Positions 19,688 to 27,453 of a DNA stretch of 61,613 nt are shown here, piece by piece. The notes under the pieces are model-generated. The model was not told the DNA's origin, searched no databases, and saw only the letters and a program-made list of their open reading frames with translations. A program made the position numbers and the translations under genes. Position 1 is the first letter of the stretch, and each line of letters begins with the position of its first letter. The stretch lies in NCBI GenBank assembly GCA_022764085.1, contig JALERP010000078.1:1-61613 (forward strand), written 5' to 3'. This DNA comes from Prevotella sp. Its GTDB lineage: Bacteria > Bacteroidota > Bacteroidia > Bacteroidales > Bacteroidaceae.

Positions 19688-19770
19688 TATTCCCCACTGC
19701 GGAACGTACATTCCGCAGTGGGGAACGTGTATTCCACAGTGGGGAACGTACGTTCCGCAGTGTGGAATAT
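19688..19770. repeat. 21-bp tandem array of nested palindromes
   Basis: Three units of 21 bp start at 19701, 19722 and 19743; each begins with a palindrome such as GGAACGTACATTCC and ends GCAGTGG or a near variant. The ends of the array (19688-19708 and 19750-19770) are inverted copies with one mismatch, so the 83 bp can fold into one long hairpin. The rest of the 19585-19910 intergenic gap is AT-rich with nothing I can identify. Confidence 0.85.
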
Positions 19771-19910
19771 AAATAAGATACCCGTATTTAAAACATTGAG
19801 TTGCCCCGTTATGACAACATTATATTACTCAATAGTTATACATTCATCACAACTAAAGCTGATATAAATTCCCTTAATTTCCTTAACCTTCTAATTGCGA
19901 AAGTTGGATT

Positions 19911-20969
19911 TTATAATCCGATAGTCATGAACACCGGAATGTGGTCGGAGTAGGTGAGATCCTTGGTGTAGTAAGATGAGCCGACAAGCGACTTGTCATG
20001 CATAATATAGTCGATACGCACTGGTTTTTTGCCACGATAAGTTGACATAAAACCCTTGCCACATTCCTTGAAACCATCAACCATATTTTCTCCCATCATT
20101 GTATTATATACGTAGGAATAGGGGACATCGTTGAAGTCGCCTGTCACAATGCATGGAAGATTGGAGTCACGCATTTCCATAGCCACCATATTGGCTTGGC
20201 CCGCACGGACAATCATTCCAAGGGTGTAGTTGCCGTAAATGGCATTAATGAGTGCATTGTCCTCCACCTTGATGCCTTTGTTTTGTAATTTTGCTGCTTG
20301 GTGGAGTGTGCGACTGAATCCTGTGGTTTCGAGATGGACGTTGAATACACGTACCGACTTGCCATTGACATTGATATTGGCCCACATGGCGCTGTTGTTG
20401 GTTTGCTCAAAGAGGATGGTCTTGGAACCCGTGATAGGGTAGCGGCTATAGATTGCCATATCCTCCCTTCCAATAACCATGTAGGGGAAATATTCACTAT
20501 ATATGTCGCTCACCTTTTTGTCGCCACTGATATTTGTGTATTCTTGGATGCAGAAGACATCCACATTCTCGCGTTTCATCTCGGCGAGAACATCTTGGGC
20601 AATGAAGCCCGTGGCAGCACGTCCGAAACGGGCGACATTATATGATGCAACTTTGATGCCTGTACCTGTAGAGTTGTCAGACTGGAAGAGTCCTGTCTGG
20701 TAGATAGTGCCAATATAGGGTATGCAGCACAATACTATTATGAGTGGTAGGGGAGCGATAAACCAATTGCGCATTATCAGCCAATATACCAACATTATGA
20801 TATTGGCGATAATAAACACGGGTAATACATAGACGCACATTGCCGAAGCCATGTTTCCTACCGGAGACGAATCTCCACCATATAATCCTACAATCGTGAA
20901 GATGCTGATTACTAATTGGAGTATCAGCATCATCAGCGAAACATATTTTTTCACTGCTAGTTTTCCCAT
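19911..20969 (-). CDS. Membrane-anchored endonuclease/exonuclease/phosphatase family protein
   Basis: 352 residues. Three hydrophobic helices fill the N-terminus (about 10-30, 40-65, 70-90), then a periplasmic-facing EEP domain from about residue 105: KVASYNVARFG, VDVFCIQEY, FNVHLETTGFS, CIVTGDFNDVP, RIDYIMHDKSL and the terminal YSDHIPVFMTI. These are the metal and catalytic residues of the superfamily. The same fold occurs in the exported protein at 8888-9859 but the two differ in topology. The gene starts 16 bases after the hybrid kinase stop and is probably in its operon. Confidence 0.87.
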   Translation of the reverse strand: MGKLAVKKYVSLMMLILQLVISIFTIVGLYGGDSSPVGNMASAMCVYVLPVFIIANIIMLVYWLIMRNWFIAPLPLIIVLCCIPYIGTIYQTGLFQSDNSTGTGIKVASYNVARFGRAATGFIAQDVLAEMKRENVDVFCIQEYTNISGDKKVSDIYSEYFPYMVIGREDMAIYSRYPITGSKTILFEQTNNSAMWANINVNGKSVRVFNVHLETTGFSRTLHQAAKLQNKGIKVEDNALINAIYGNYTLGMIVRAGQANMVAMEMRDSNLPCIVTGDFNDVPYSYVYNTMMGENMVDGFKECGKGFMSTYRGKKPVRIDYIMHDKSLVGSSYYTKDLTYSDHIPVFMTIGL

Positions 20970-20985
20970 ATTATTGTGTCTTTAT

Positions 20986-22236
20986 TCAAATATACTTCTC
21001 GATAGTCTCTATGAGGTGTTCTACCTTGAAAGGCTTTGAGATAAACTCATTGCAACCTGCATCGCGAGCTTCTTGAATGCTGTCCTGGAAGGCATAGGCA
21101 CTCAGTGCCAAGATAGGAACAGTAGGATTAACCTCCTTGATGATGCGAGTTGCGTCGAGACCATTCATTTCGGGCATACGGATGTCCATAAGTATCATGT
21201 CAGGGTGCTCTTCCTCATTGAGAGTTACTGCCTCGATGCCATTGCGGGCACGAAGGATACGATAACGATTGTTGAGCACATTCTTGATAAGTTCGAAATT
21301 ACATTCCTCGTCCTCTGCCACCAGAATAAGTTTCATCTTACTGATGTCCATTTCAGGCTTGGCTCTGAGTGTGCGAGAGATAGTGAAGCCTGGCTTTGAG
21401 GTGGTGGTGGTGGTGCCTACGTAGGAACCGTCGAAGGGGAATGTGAATGAGAAGGTGGAACCAACTCCCAACTCAGAGTTGACAGAGATATGTCCACCCA
21501 ATTTCTCTACGATAATCTTGCTAAGAGGCAAACCAAGTCCATAACCGTTTTGCTGCTCAGCATCCTTGGAGACATAGGTCTGGAAGATGGAGTCGATGTC
21601 TTTCGGGTCTATTCCCGAACCAGTGTCTGCCACCTTCATTGTGATAGTCTTTTCATCGTCGCTCACGCAATAGCCGAATGTGATACTACCGGTGATGGTG
21701 TGCTTGAGGGCATTGCTGATGAGATTGCAAAACACCTGAGTAATGCGGTTGATGTCGGTGTTGAGCATTACTGTCTTTGCCGGTATATCAGCCACCAACT
21801 TGATTGACTCAGGGCAGCGGAACTTGAAAATCTGCTTAATGTTGGCACACATCTCTGTGAGATTGGCAGGTGCCTTTTTCATCTGAATCTCGCCAGACTC
21901 AACTCGTGACAAGTCGAGTATCTCGTTGATAAGACTAAGCAGACGATTGTTGTTGCTCTCCACAATCTCGAGCATCTTCATACGCTCCTCGGGAGAGTCA
22001 GTCTCGGCCATTACCCTCGAAAAACCTTCGATGGCATTGAGCGGGGTGCGAATCTCATGGCTCATGTTGGCAAGGAACAATGATTTCATGCGGCTGGCTT
22101 TCTCGGCCTTCCTTATCTTCTCCTCGTATTCCTTGAGCTGCTGCAGAGCTTTGTCGCGCTCTTCGGCTGTTTTGGCCAAGAGTGCTTGAGCTTCTGATAA
22201 CTTGCTTCTGAGTATTATGATTTCATCTTGATACAT
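20986..22236 (-). CDS. Soluble hybrid sensor histidine kinase with C-terminal receiver
   Basis: 416 residues. An N-terminal coiled coil (about 5-50) leads to HisKA with NMSHEIRTPLNA (His60), an ATPase domain with NLISNALKHT and YGLGLPLSKIIVEKLGG, then a receiver domain (about 302-416) with DMILMDIRMPEMNG (Asp351) and SKPF (Lys401). There is no transmembrane helix and no recognisable sensor domain, so the signal is probably sensed through the coiled coil or a partner. ATG 22236 is preferred to an upstream in-frame start because the promoter box lies at 22268-22275. The opposite domain order occurs in the kinase at 15826-16974. Confidence 0.92.
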   Translation of the reverse strand: MYQDEIIILRSKLSEAQALLAKTAEERDKALQQLKEYEEKIRKAEKASRMKSLFLANMSHEIRTPLNAIEGFSRVMAETDSPEERMKMLEIVESNNNRLLSLINEILDLSRVESGEIQMKKAPANLTEMCANIKQIFKFRCPESIKLVADIPAKTVMLNTDINRITQVFCNLISNALKHTITGSITFGYCVSDDEKTITMKVADTGSGIDPKDIDSIFQTYVSKDAEQQNGYGLGLPLSKIIVEKLGGHISVNSELGVGSTFSFTFPFDGSYVGTTTTTSKPGFTISRTLRAKPEMDISKMKLILVAEDEECNFELIKNVLNNRYRILRARNGIEAVTLNEEEHPDMILMDIRMPEMNGLDATRIIKEVNPTVPILALSAYAFQDSIQEARDAGCNEFISKPFKVEHLIETIEKYI

Positions 22237-22267
22237 GATACATACATCTACTATTTGTTTCAGTTTG

Positions 22268-22275
22268 CAAAGATA
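22268..22275 (-). promoter_or_regulatory. Putative -7 box (TATCTTTG) for the hybrid kinase
   Basis: TAnnTTTG match on the minus strand, 32 bases upstream of the ATG at 22236. Confidence 0.6.
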
Positions 22276-22345
22276 CAAAAAAAATTAAGATTAAAGTATA
22301 TATTATTAATTAAAATATCTTTATTGCTTTAATTTTAACGTTTTT

Positions 22346-23482
22346 TCAGGCTCTTTTCGCCTTTTCCCACGTTCCAGAGGTGTTATTTAGTAGATATGCC
22401 ATACCACGGAAGACATTGAGATTCATAAAGACAAAGTACTTGCTTATCCTCATTCCTGCGAGGGCAGAGGCATAGAATAGTATCTGGAGGATCCAGATGA
22501 TGGTGTAGATGATACCCTCGCCTGAGAGTACAAGGATAGTGTTGAGGGGAATGAGGGCAAAGAGACATACGGGGGTGATAGTCCATCTCAATACCCGATG
22601 CGATACAAATTGGAACGCCACAACCGGATGACGCAGTGGATTCATCAGTGAGCGCAACCGCCAACTGCTTTGCAGTCCGCCTGCAGCTATGCGTCTTTTG
22701 CGCTTACTCTCCTCATGCAGGTCGGCACTGCCGTATTCCATGGCAAATGCCTTGGATGTATATGCTATCTTATATCCCATGCGCACTATCTCCATAGATA
22801 TCACGAAGTCATCGAGGAGGGTGTCGTCGGGGATATCGGTCATGAGTTGGCGACGTATGACACATAGTTCGCCAGCTGCTCCCATGGCAGAATAGAGTTC
22901 GCTGTCAAGACGCTTAAGAGTGCTCTCATATTTCCAGTAGAGTCCCTCGCCCTGTGCGGCCTCGTCGGAATCACTCTTTGCCATTACCTTCTTTTCGCCA
23001 GAAACACATCCCACCTTGGGGTCTTGCATCAGTCGGACAATCTCCCTGATTGCTTCAGGGTTAAGCATCGTATTGGCATCTGTCATCATGACAATCTCCG
23101 TAGATACCTCTTTAATTCCATGCTTTAGGGCGGCTGATTTGCCTCTACGTTCGGGGGAGAATACAATCTTGACATCAGGATAGGTAGAGAGAATGGAATT
23201 GGTGTTGTCGGTACTTCCGTCGGTCACCCACACCAAGTGTAGCCGGTCGGCGGGGTAGTCGAGAGAATGTGTATTCGACATTTTCTCGGAGATTATGTCC
23301 TCCTCATTGTATGCACATACCATAAGCGTAACCTCGGGCAGACAGTCGTCGGTAATGTCTGCCAGAGGTTTCGCCTTGATTGCCAGCCTTTTGATAAAAA
23401 CAAGCAGATAAAGAATTAGGCCGTATCCAACATAAGTATAAACCACGATAGCTAGGCACAGCCAGAATAATGTTGTTGTCAT
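22346..23482 (-). CDS. Membrane glycosyltransferase family 2 protein
   Basis: 378 residues. One N-terminal helix (about 5-30), a GT-A domain with LMVCAYNEEDII, WVTDGSTDNT, MMTDANTML and LLDDFVISMEI (donor-site aspartates), and a QSSWR motif (QxxRW-like) near residue 265, followed by three or four C-terminal helices (about 285-370). This layout is that of processive or polyprenyl-linked GT2 enzymes such as hyaluronan- or N-acetylglucosamine-type synthases. The product is unknown. Its start overlaps the RNase E/G stop by 4 bases, which implies coupling. Confidence 0.9.
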   Translation of the reverse strand: MTTTLFWLCLAIVVYTYVGYGLILYLLVFIKRLAIKAKPLADITDDCLPEVTLMVCAYNEEDIISEKMSNTHSLDYPADRLHLVWVTDGSTDNTNSILSTYPDVKIVFSPERRGKSAALKHGIKEVSTEIVMMTDANTMLNPEAIREIVRLMQDPKVGCVSGEKKVMAKSDSDEAAQGEGLYWKYESTLKRLDSELYSAMGAAGELCVIRRQLMTDIPDDTLLDDFVISMEIVRMGYKIAYTSKAFAMEYGSADLHEESKRKRRIAAGGLQSSWRLRSLMNPLRHPVVAFQFVSHRVLRWTITPVCLFALIPLNTILVLSGEGIIYTIIWILQILFYASALAGMRISKYFVFMNLNVFRGMAYLLNNTSGTWEKAKRA

Positions 23483-25053
23483 TTCGTCTCTATCTCTTCT
23501 TGCATGTCTATGAAGTTGCCTTTTTTGTCGTAGAACTCATATTGCAAAAAGGCCAGTTTCTGACTTGGTATGACATTTATACCCATGCCATACTTCATCT
23601 GCCACTTTCTCTTCATAGAGAAAATGCCTTGGTTAATGTAGGCTGCCACGTAGGGGTGTACGTGGAGGTTAAATTTCTTAATACCAATCTTGGAGACCAT
23701 ACGGTCAATCTTGCTCTCCAATTGGTCTGTAAAGAGAATACTCGATTTGATTTTGCCCTTGCCGAAGCATGTGGGGCATGTTTCCTCTACGTTGACGTCC
23801 ATGGCAGGCCGCACTCTCTGTCGGGTGATTTGCATCAGTCCGAATTTGCTCAGTGGCAGTATGTTGTGACGTGCACGGTCTTTCTGCATGTTTTTGCACA
23901 TTCGTTCATACAGCATTTGCCTGTCCTCTGCAAGGTGCATATCGATGAAATCCACAATGATTATTCCACCCATATCCCTGAGCCTTAGTTGGCGTGCCAG
24001 TTCGTCGGCAGCACCGAGGTTTACCTCCAGCGCGTTTTGTTCTTGTCCGTTTTCCGCTTTGGTGCGGTTTCCGCTGTTTACATCCACTACGTGCATAGCT
24101 TCTGTATGCTCGATGATGAGATATGCTCCACGCTTGTAGTTGACAGTCTTTCCAAAGGCCGACTTAACCTGCTTCGTAACATTGAAATTGTCGAAGATGG
24201 GTACAGTGCCATTGTATAATTTCACGATGTCAACCTTATCGGGTGCGATAAGTCCAACATAGTCTTTCACTTGGTTGAATACCGTCTCGTCGTTGACGTG
24301 TATGCCGTCGTAGGTGGTGTTAAACAGGTCTCTGATCAAAGCAACAGCGCGCGATGTCTCCTCGAAGGCTATCTTAGGCCTTTCGGTGGTCTTCTGCACG
24401 GTTGTGATGGCATCCTCCCATCTTTTCAGCAGTATCTTCATCTCGCTGTCAAGTTCAGCTACTCTCTTTCCTTCTGCTGAAGTCCTCACAATCACGCCGA
24501 AGTTCTTTGGCTTGATGCTCTGTACCAGTTGTTTCAGTCTTGTGCGCTCCTCGCCCTTTTTGATTTTCGTTGATACCGAAACCTTTTCTTGGAAGGGCAT
24601 GAGCACCATATACCTGCCGGCAAAGCTCAGGTCGCATGTAAGACGTGGTCCCTTGGTAGAGATAGGTTCCTTGACCACCTGTACCAATACCTCTTGGCCA
24701 ACCTTTAATACGTTCTGTACACTGCCGTCCTTCTTTAGGTCGGGCAGACGGGTGGCCTTAGAGATAGGGAATAGTTTCTTTCTGTCGCTTTGAACTTGCT
24801 TGAGGTATTTCTCGTACGAGGAATACTGTGTACCCAAATCGAGATAGTGCAGGAATGCATCGCGTTCGTAGCCGACGTCCACGAAACACGCATTCAGTCC
24901 GGGCATAAGTTTTTTCACTTTTGCCACATAGATGTTGCCAACAGAAAAAGATGCCGCCTTCGACTCGCTCTGGTATTCTACCAAGCTTTTGTCCTCCAGC
25001 AGTGCTATAGATATCTCTTTCGGTTGTACGTCGATGATTAGTTCGCTTGTCAT
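23479..25053 (-). CDS. rng: Ribonuclease E/G
   Basis: 524 residues, close to RNase G length and lacking the long RNase E C-terminal scaffold. Endoribonuclease for rRNA maturation and mRNA decay. Features: an S1-like N-terminal domain (SVGNIYVAKVKKLMPGLNACFVDVGYERDAFLHY), the metal-binding region HVVDVNSGN...GGIIIVDFIDM, and the Zn-link CPTCFGKGKI. Upstream lies the HU / 29-residue basic protein pair, with a terminator-like hairpin in the 108-base gap, so it may have its own weak promoter or rely on read-through. Confidence 0.95.
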   Translation of the reverse strand: MTSELIIDVQPKEISIALLEDKSLVEYQSESKAASFSVGNIYVAKVKKLMPGLNACFVDVGYERDAFLHYLDLGTQYSSYEKYLKQVQSDRKKLFPISKATRLPDLKKDGSVQNVLKVGQEVLVQVVKEPISTKGPRLTCDLSFAGRYMVLMPFQEKVSVSTKIKKGEERTRLKQLVQSIKPKNFGVIVRTSAEGKRVAELDSEMKILLKRWEDAITTVQKTTERPKIAFEETSRAVALIRDLFNTTYDGIHVNDETVFNQVKDYVGLIAPDKVDIVKLYNGTVPIFDNFNVTKQVKSAFGKTVNYKRGAYLIIEHTEAMHVVDVNSGNRTKAENGQEQNALEVNLGAADELARQLRLRDMGGIIIVDFIDMHLAEDRQMLYERMCKNMQKDRARHNILPLSKFGLMQITRQRVRPAMDVNVEETCPTCFGKGKIKSSILFTDQLESKIDRMVSKIGIKKFNLHVHPYVAAYINQGIFSMKRKWQMKYGMGINVIPSQKLAFLQYEFYDKKGNFIDMQEEIETK

Positions 25054-25089
25054 TCCTTTAACATTGATAAAAGGGGTACTTTAAAACAG

Positions 25090-25135
25090 AAAGGGTGTGC
25101 CAAAATCCATACAGGATCTTGAACACACTCCCTTC
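25090..25135 (-). terminator. Hairpin terminator after the small basic protein gene
   Basis: On the minus strand AGGGAGTGTG pairs with CACACCCTTT around a loop of about 25 bases, followed by a T-containing stretch. It has one bulge, so termination is probably partial before rng. Confidence 0.55.
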
Positions 25136-25161
25136 ATTTCTTTCTTTGAACAGCGTGAGCC

Positions 25162-25251
25162 TTACTTGCTCTTGTGTCTGTTCTTTCTTAATCTTTTCTT
25201 ACGCTTGTGAGTAGCCATCTTGTGGCCCTTCTTCTTTTTACCGTTTGGCAT
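25162..25251 (-). CDS. 29-residue basic protein, mS38/bS22 (AURKAIP1/COX24)-like
   Basis: A 30-codon frame reading MPNGKKKKGHKMATHKRK..., then KRLRKNRHKSK, about half lysine, arginine and histidine. The KRKKRLRKNRHK core resembles the C-terminal domain of mitochondrial small-subunit protein mS38 (AURKAIP1/COX24) and the short actinobacterial ribosomal protein bS22. A ribosomal role is therefore plausible but is inference. It lies 34 bases after the HU gene and ahead of rng, an order I associate with Bacteroidetes. Short, but the composition and conserved context make it a strong gene call. Confidence 0.8.
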   Translation of the reverse strand: MPNGKKKKGHKMATHKRKKRLRKNRHKSK

Positions 25252-25285
25252 TGTTCAAGAATTTTAAAATTATTAATAATGTTGA

Positions 25286-25561
25286 TTATTTCATTTTCTC
25301 AATAAATGACTTCGATGGCTTGAAGGCAGGAAAGTCGTGTGCCTCGATGATCATTGTGGTGTTCTTCGAGATATTACGGGCTGTCTTGGCAGCACGTCTC
25401 TTCACGATGAAACTGCCAAAACCGCGGAGGAAGATATCTTCCTTATCTACCGCTAAGCTATTGATCACCTCTTCCATAAATGCCTCAACAGTGGCGCTGA
25501 CCTCTATCTTGCCTACACCTGTCTTGGCTGAAATCTTTTCAATAAGTTCTGCTTTTGTCAT
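25286..25561 (-). CDS. HU family DNA-binding protein
   Basis: 91 residues, normal HU size. A nucleoid protein that bends DNA as a dimer. The N-terminal helices (MTKAELIEKISAKTGVGKIEV), the GFGSFIVKRRAAKTARN strand region and the C-terminal PAFKPSKSF are family hallmarks; the DNA-binding arm tip has KNTTMIIEAHDFPAF rather than the usual RNPxTG, as seen in several Bacteroidetes HU paralogues. A promoter box at 25642-25649 leaves a leader of about 75 bases. Confidence 0.95.
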   Translation of the reverse strand: MTKAELIEKISAKTGVGKIEVSATVEAFMEEVINSLAVDKEDIFLRGFGSFIVKRRAAKTARNISKNTTMIIEAHDFPAFKPSKSFIEKMK

Positions 25562-25641
25562 ATCTATATTATTTATTGTATATATCTTAATTTTGTTGCG
25601 ATTTGTTGAGAGTTTTTACACAGTCGTTCATAATCGGCTTG

Positions 25642-25649
25642 CAAATATA
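25642..25649 (-). promoter_or_regulatory. Putative -7 box (TATATTTG) for the HU operon
   Basis: TAnnTTTG match on the minus strand with TTG about 20 bases upstream; gives a leader of roughly 75 bases before the HU start. Confidence 0.6.
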
Positions 25650-25770
25650 CTGATTTTCAACGGGAAACGGAAATTTTATTAGACTTTTTTTAGAAAAAAG
25701 TGTTATTTTCACGTTTTTTATTGCATTTAATTGCCCCTACACCTTATTATATATATAATAATGCAGGAGC

Positions 25771-25807
25771 AACTTGTCAATCCGTCAATTTGTCAACTTG
25801 ATGTCTT
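25771..25807. repeat. Short tandem GTCAA-type repeats downstream of pyk
   Basis: Imperfect units CTTGTCAA, CCGTCAA, TTTGTCAA, CTTGATGT, CTTGTCAA occur in a row just after the pyk stop. They are the complement of the GTTGATGA/GTTGACAA units after dapA at 44.9 kb, so this is a dispersed low-complexity repeat. Confidence 0.6.
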
Positions 25808-25815
25808 GTCAACTA

Positions 25816-27252
25816 TTATTCTGGAAGGTGGAACCTGTAGGAGCGCTCAAACACCTCTCTTACTCTGTTAATCTCGATGAATGTGGTGCCGCCGCCAGTG
25901 CCGAATGAACCACTCAAGTAGGCTATCTGGTCGTCGAGGTCGATATATCCTTTTTGGCGCAACATTCTTACTGCTGCAACGAATAGCAGTTCAGACGACA
26001 GGTGCTCTTTCTGAAATACAGGATAAACGCCATAACTCAGATTCAGCCAGCGTTGCAGTTTCTCCTTATAGCATATTGCCAGGATGGGGGTTGGTCCGCG
26101 GAAAGCTGCAAGGTTGCGTGCTGTGAGACCTGTTGAACTGTCGGTGATGATACCTTTCACGCTCATCATCTGTGTGGATTCGATGGCACTATGGCACAAG
26201 AACTCACGCACTGAGCAGTTGGCTGACATAGGAATCACGATGTCGTTTTCCCTCACCTTGTCCTTCTCGGCTTGCTCGGCTCTCTGCGACATGGTGCGCA
26301 CTGCCTCAATGGGGTAGTCGCCCGATGCGGTCTCTCCGCTGAGCATCAGTGCGTCAGTGCGATAATATATGGCATTGGCAATATCAGTCACCTCTGCACG
26401 GGTGGGGCGTGGGTTGTGTATCATTGTGTGGAGCATCTGTGTCGCCACTATAACAGGTTTCTTTGCCATCACACATTTGCGGATGATGCTACGCTGAATG
26501 CCTGGTATGCGCTCGATAGGTACTTCAATACCCAGGTCGCCGCGGGCTATCATTATTCCGTATGAAGCCTCGATAATCTCGTCGATGTTGTCCACACCCT
26601 CTTGGTTTTCTATTTTGGATATAATCTTGATATCACTTCCTCTCTCATCGAGAATCTTCTGCACAGCCTTCACGTCTGAGGCATTGCGCACGAAGGAGTG
26701 GGCTATGAAGTCGATGTCCTCGTCTATGGCAAGGTTGATATTTGTGATATCCTTGCCGGTGAGTGCCGGAAGGTCGATATGAACGCCTGGGACGTTAACG
26801 CTCTTGCGCGAACCAAGTTCGCCGTCGTTCTTCACCTGGGCTATCACGGCAGGCCCATTGATACCAATAACCTCCATGTCGAGGGCACCATCGTCAAACA
26901 AGATATGATTGCCCACCTGAATGTCCTGGGCAAAGTTGACATACGACACATTCACGATGTCGTGCTCACTGTCAACGTCGGGACGACCGAATATCTTTAC
27001 CACGTCGCCTATTTTGTACTCAATCGGTTTGGCGCACGATGTAGTGCGGATCTCCGGTCCCTTTGTGTCGATAAGAATACCGATGTGGTGCGACACCTTC
27101 CTTGTGTTCCTGATAATCTCCCTTATACCGTCTGCTGAGGCATGGGCAGTATTCATACGCACGACATTAACGCCGGCGTAGAACAAGTCGCGGATAAATT
27201 CCACACTGCAACGGCGGTCACTTACGGAGGCTACAATCTTTGTCTGTCTCAT
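25816..27252 (-). CDS. pyk: Pyruvate kinase
   Basis: 478 residues, normal length. Last step of glycolysis: phosphoenolpyruvate plus ADP to pyruvate plus ATP. Motifs: N-terminal TKIVASVSDR and VVRMNTAHAS, LIDTKGPEIRT, the active-site IKIISKIENQEG, IMIARGDLGIEVP, and KPVIVATQMLHTM. The C-terminal domain (about 355-478) is complete. Divergent from ilvD with back-to-back promoters, so carbon flow to pyruvate and the pyruvate-consuming ilv operon share one control region. Confidence 0.97.
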   Translation of the reverse strand: MRQTKIVASVSDRRCSVEFIRDLFYAGVNVVRMNTAHASADGIREIIRNTRKVSHHIGILIDTKGPEIRTTSCAKPIEYKIGDVVKIFGRPDVDSEHDIVNVSYVNFAQDIQVGNHILFDDGALDMEVIGINGPAVIAQVKNDGELGSRKSVNVPGVHIDLPALTGKDITNINLAIDEDIDFIAHSFVRNASDVKAVQKILDERGSDIKIISKIENQEGVDNIDEIIEASYGIMIARGDLGIEVPIERIPGIQRSIIRKCVMAKKPVIVATQMLHTMIHNPRPTRAEVTDIANAIYYRTDALMLSGETASGDYPIEAVRTMSQRAEQAEKDKVRENDIVIPMSANCSVREFLCHSAIESTQMMSVKGIITDSSTGLTARNLAAFRGPTPILAICYKEKLQRWLNLSYGVYPVFQKEHLSSELLFVAAVRMLRQKGYIDLDDQIAYLSGSFGTGGGTTFIEINRVREVFERSYRFHLPE

Positions 27253-27307
27253 TTTTACTTGTCTATGTTGTTGGGGTAAATAAATATCCTGTTATAATTT
27301 TCGGTTG

Positions 27308-27315
27308 CAAAGTTA
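27308..27315 (-). promoter_or_regulatory. Putative -7 box (TAACTTTG) for pyk
   Basis: TAnnTTTG match on the minus strand, 56 bases upstream of the pyk ATG, in the sequence GTAACTTTGCAACC. Confidence 0.65.
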
Positions 27316-27411
27316 CAACTATTTTTGCACATATACAAAGTTTTGTGCTTATTTTTGCGATAAATATTAAAAAAATATGCCGATTTTGTTGGTCATTATC
27401 AGAAAATGCCG

Positions 27412-27419
27412 TAACTTTG
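27412..27419 (+). promoter_or_regulatory. Putative -7 box (TAACTTTGCAGCC) for the ilv operon
   Basis: TAnnTTTG match 35 bases before the ilvD ATG, with the same CAGCC continuation as the box at 12847. Confidence 0.7.
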
Positions 27420-27453
27420 CAGCCAAATTTGAATTTAAATAGTATTATAAGAT

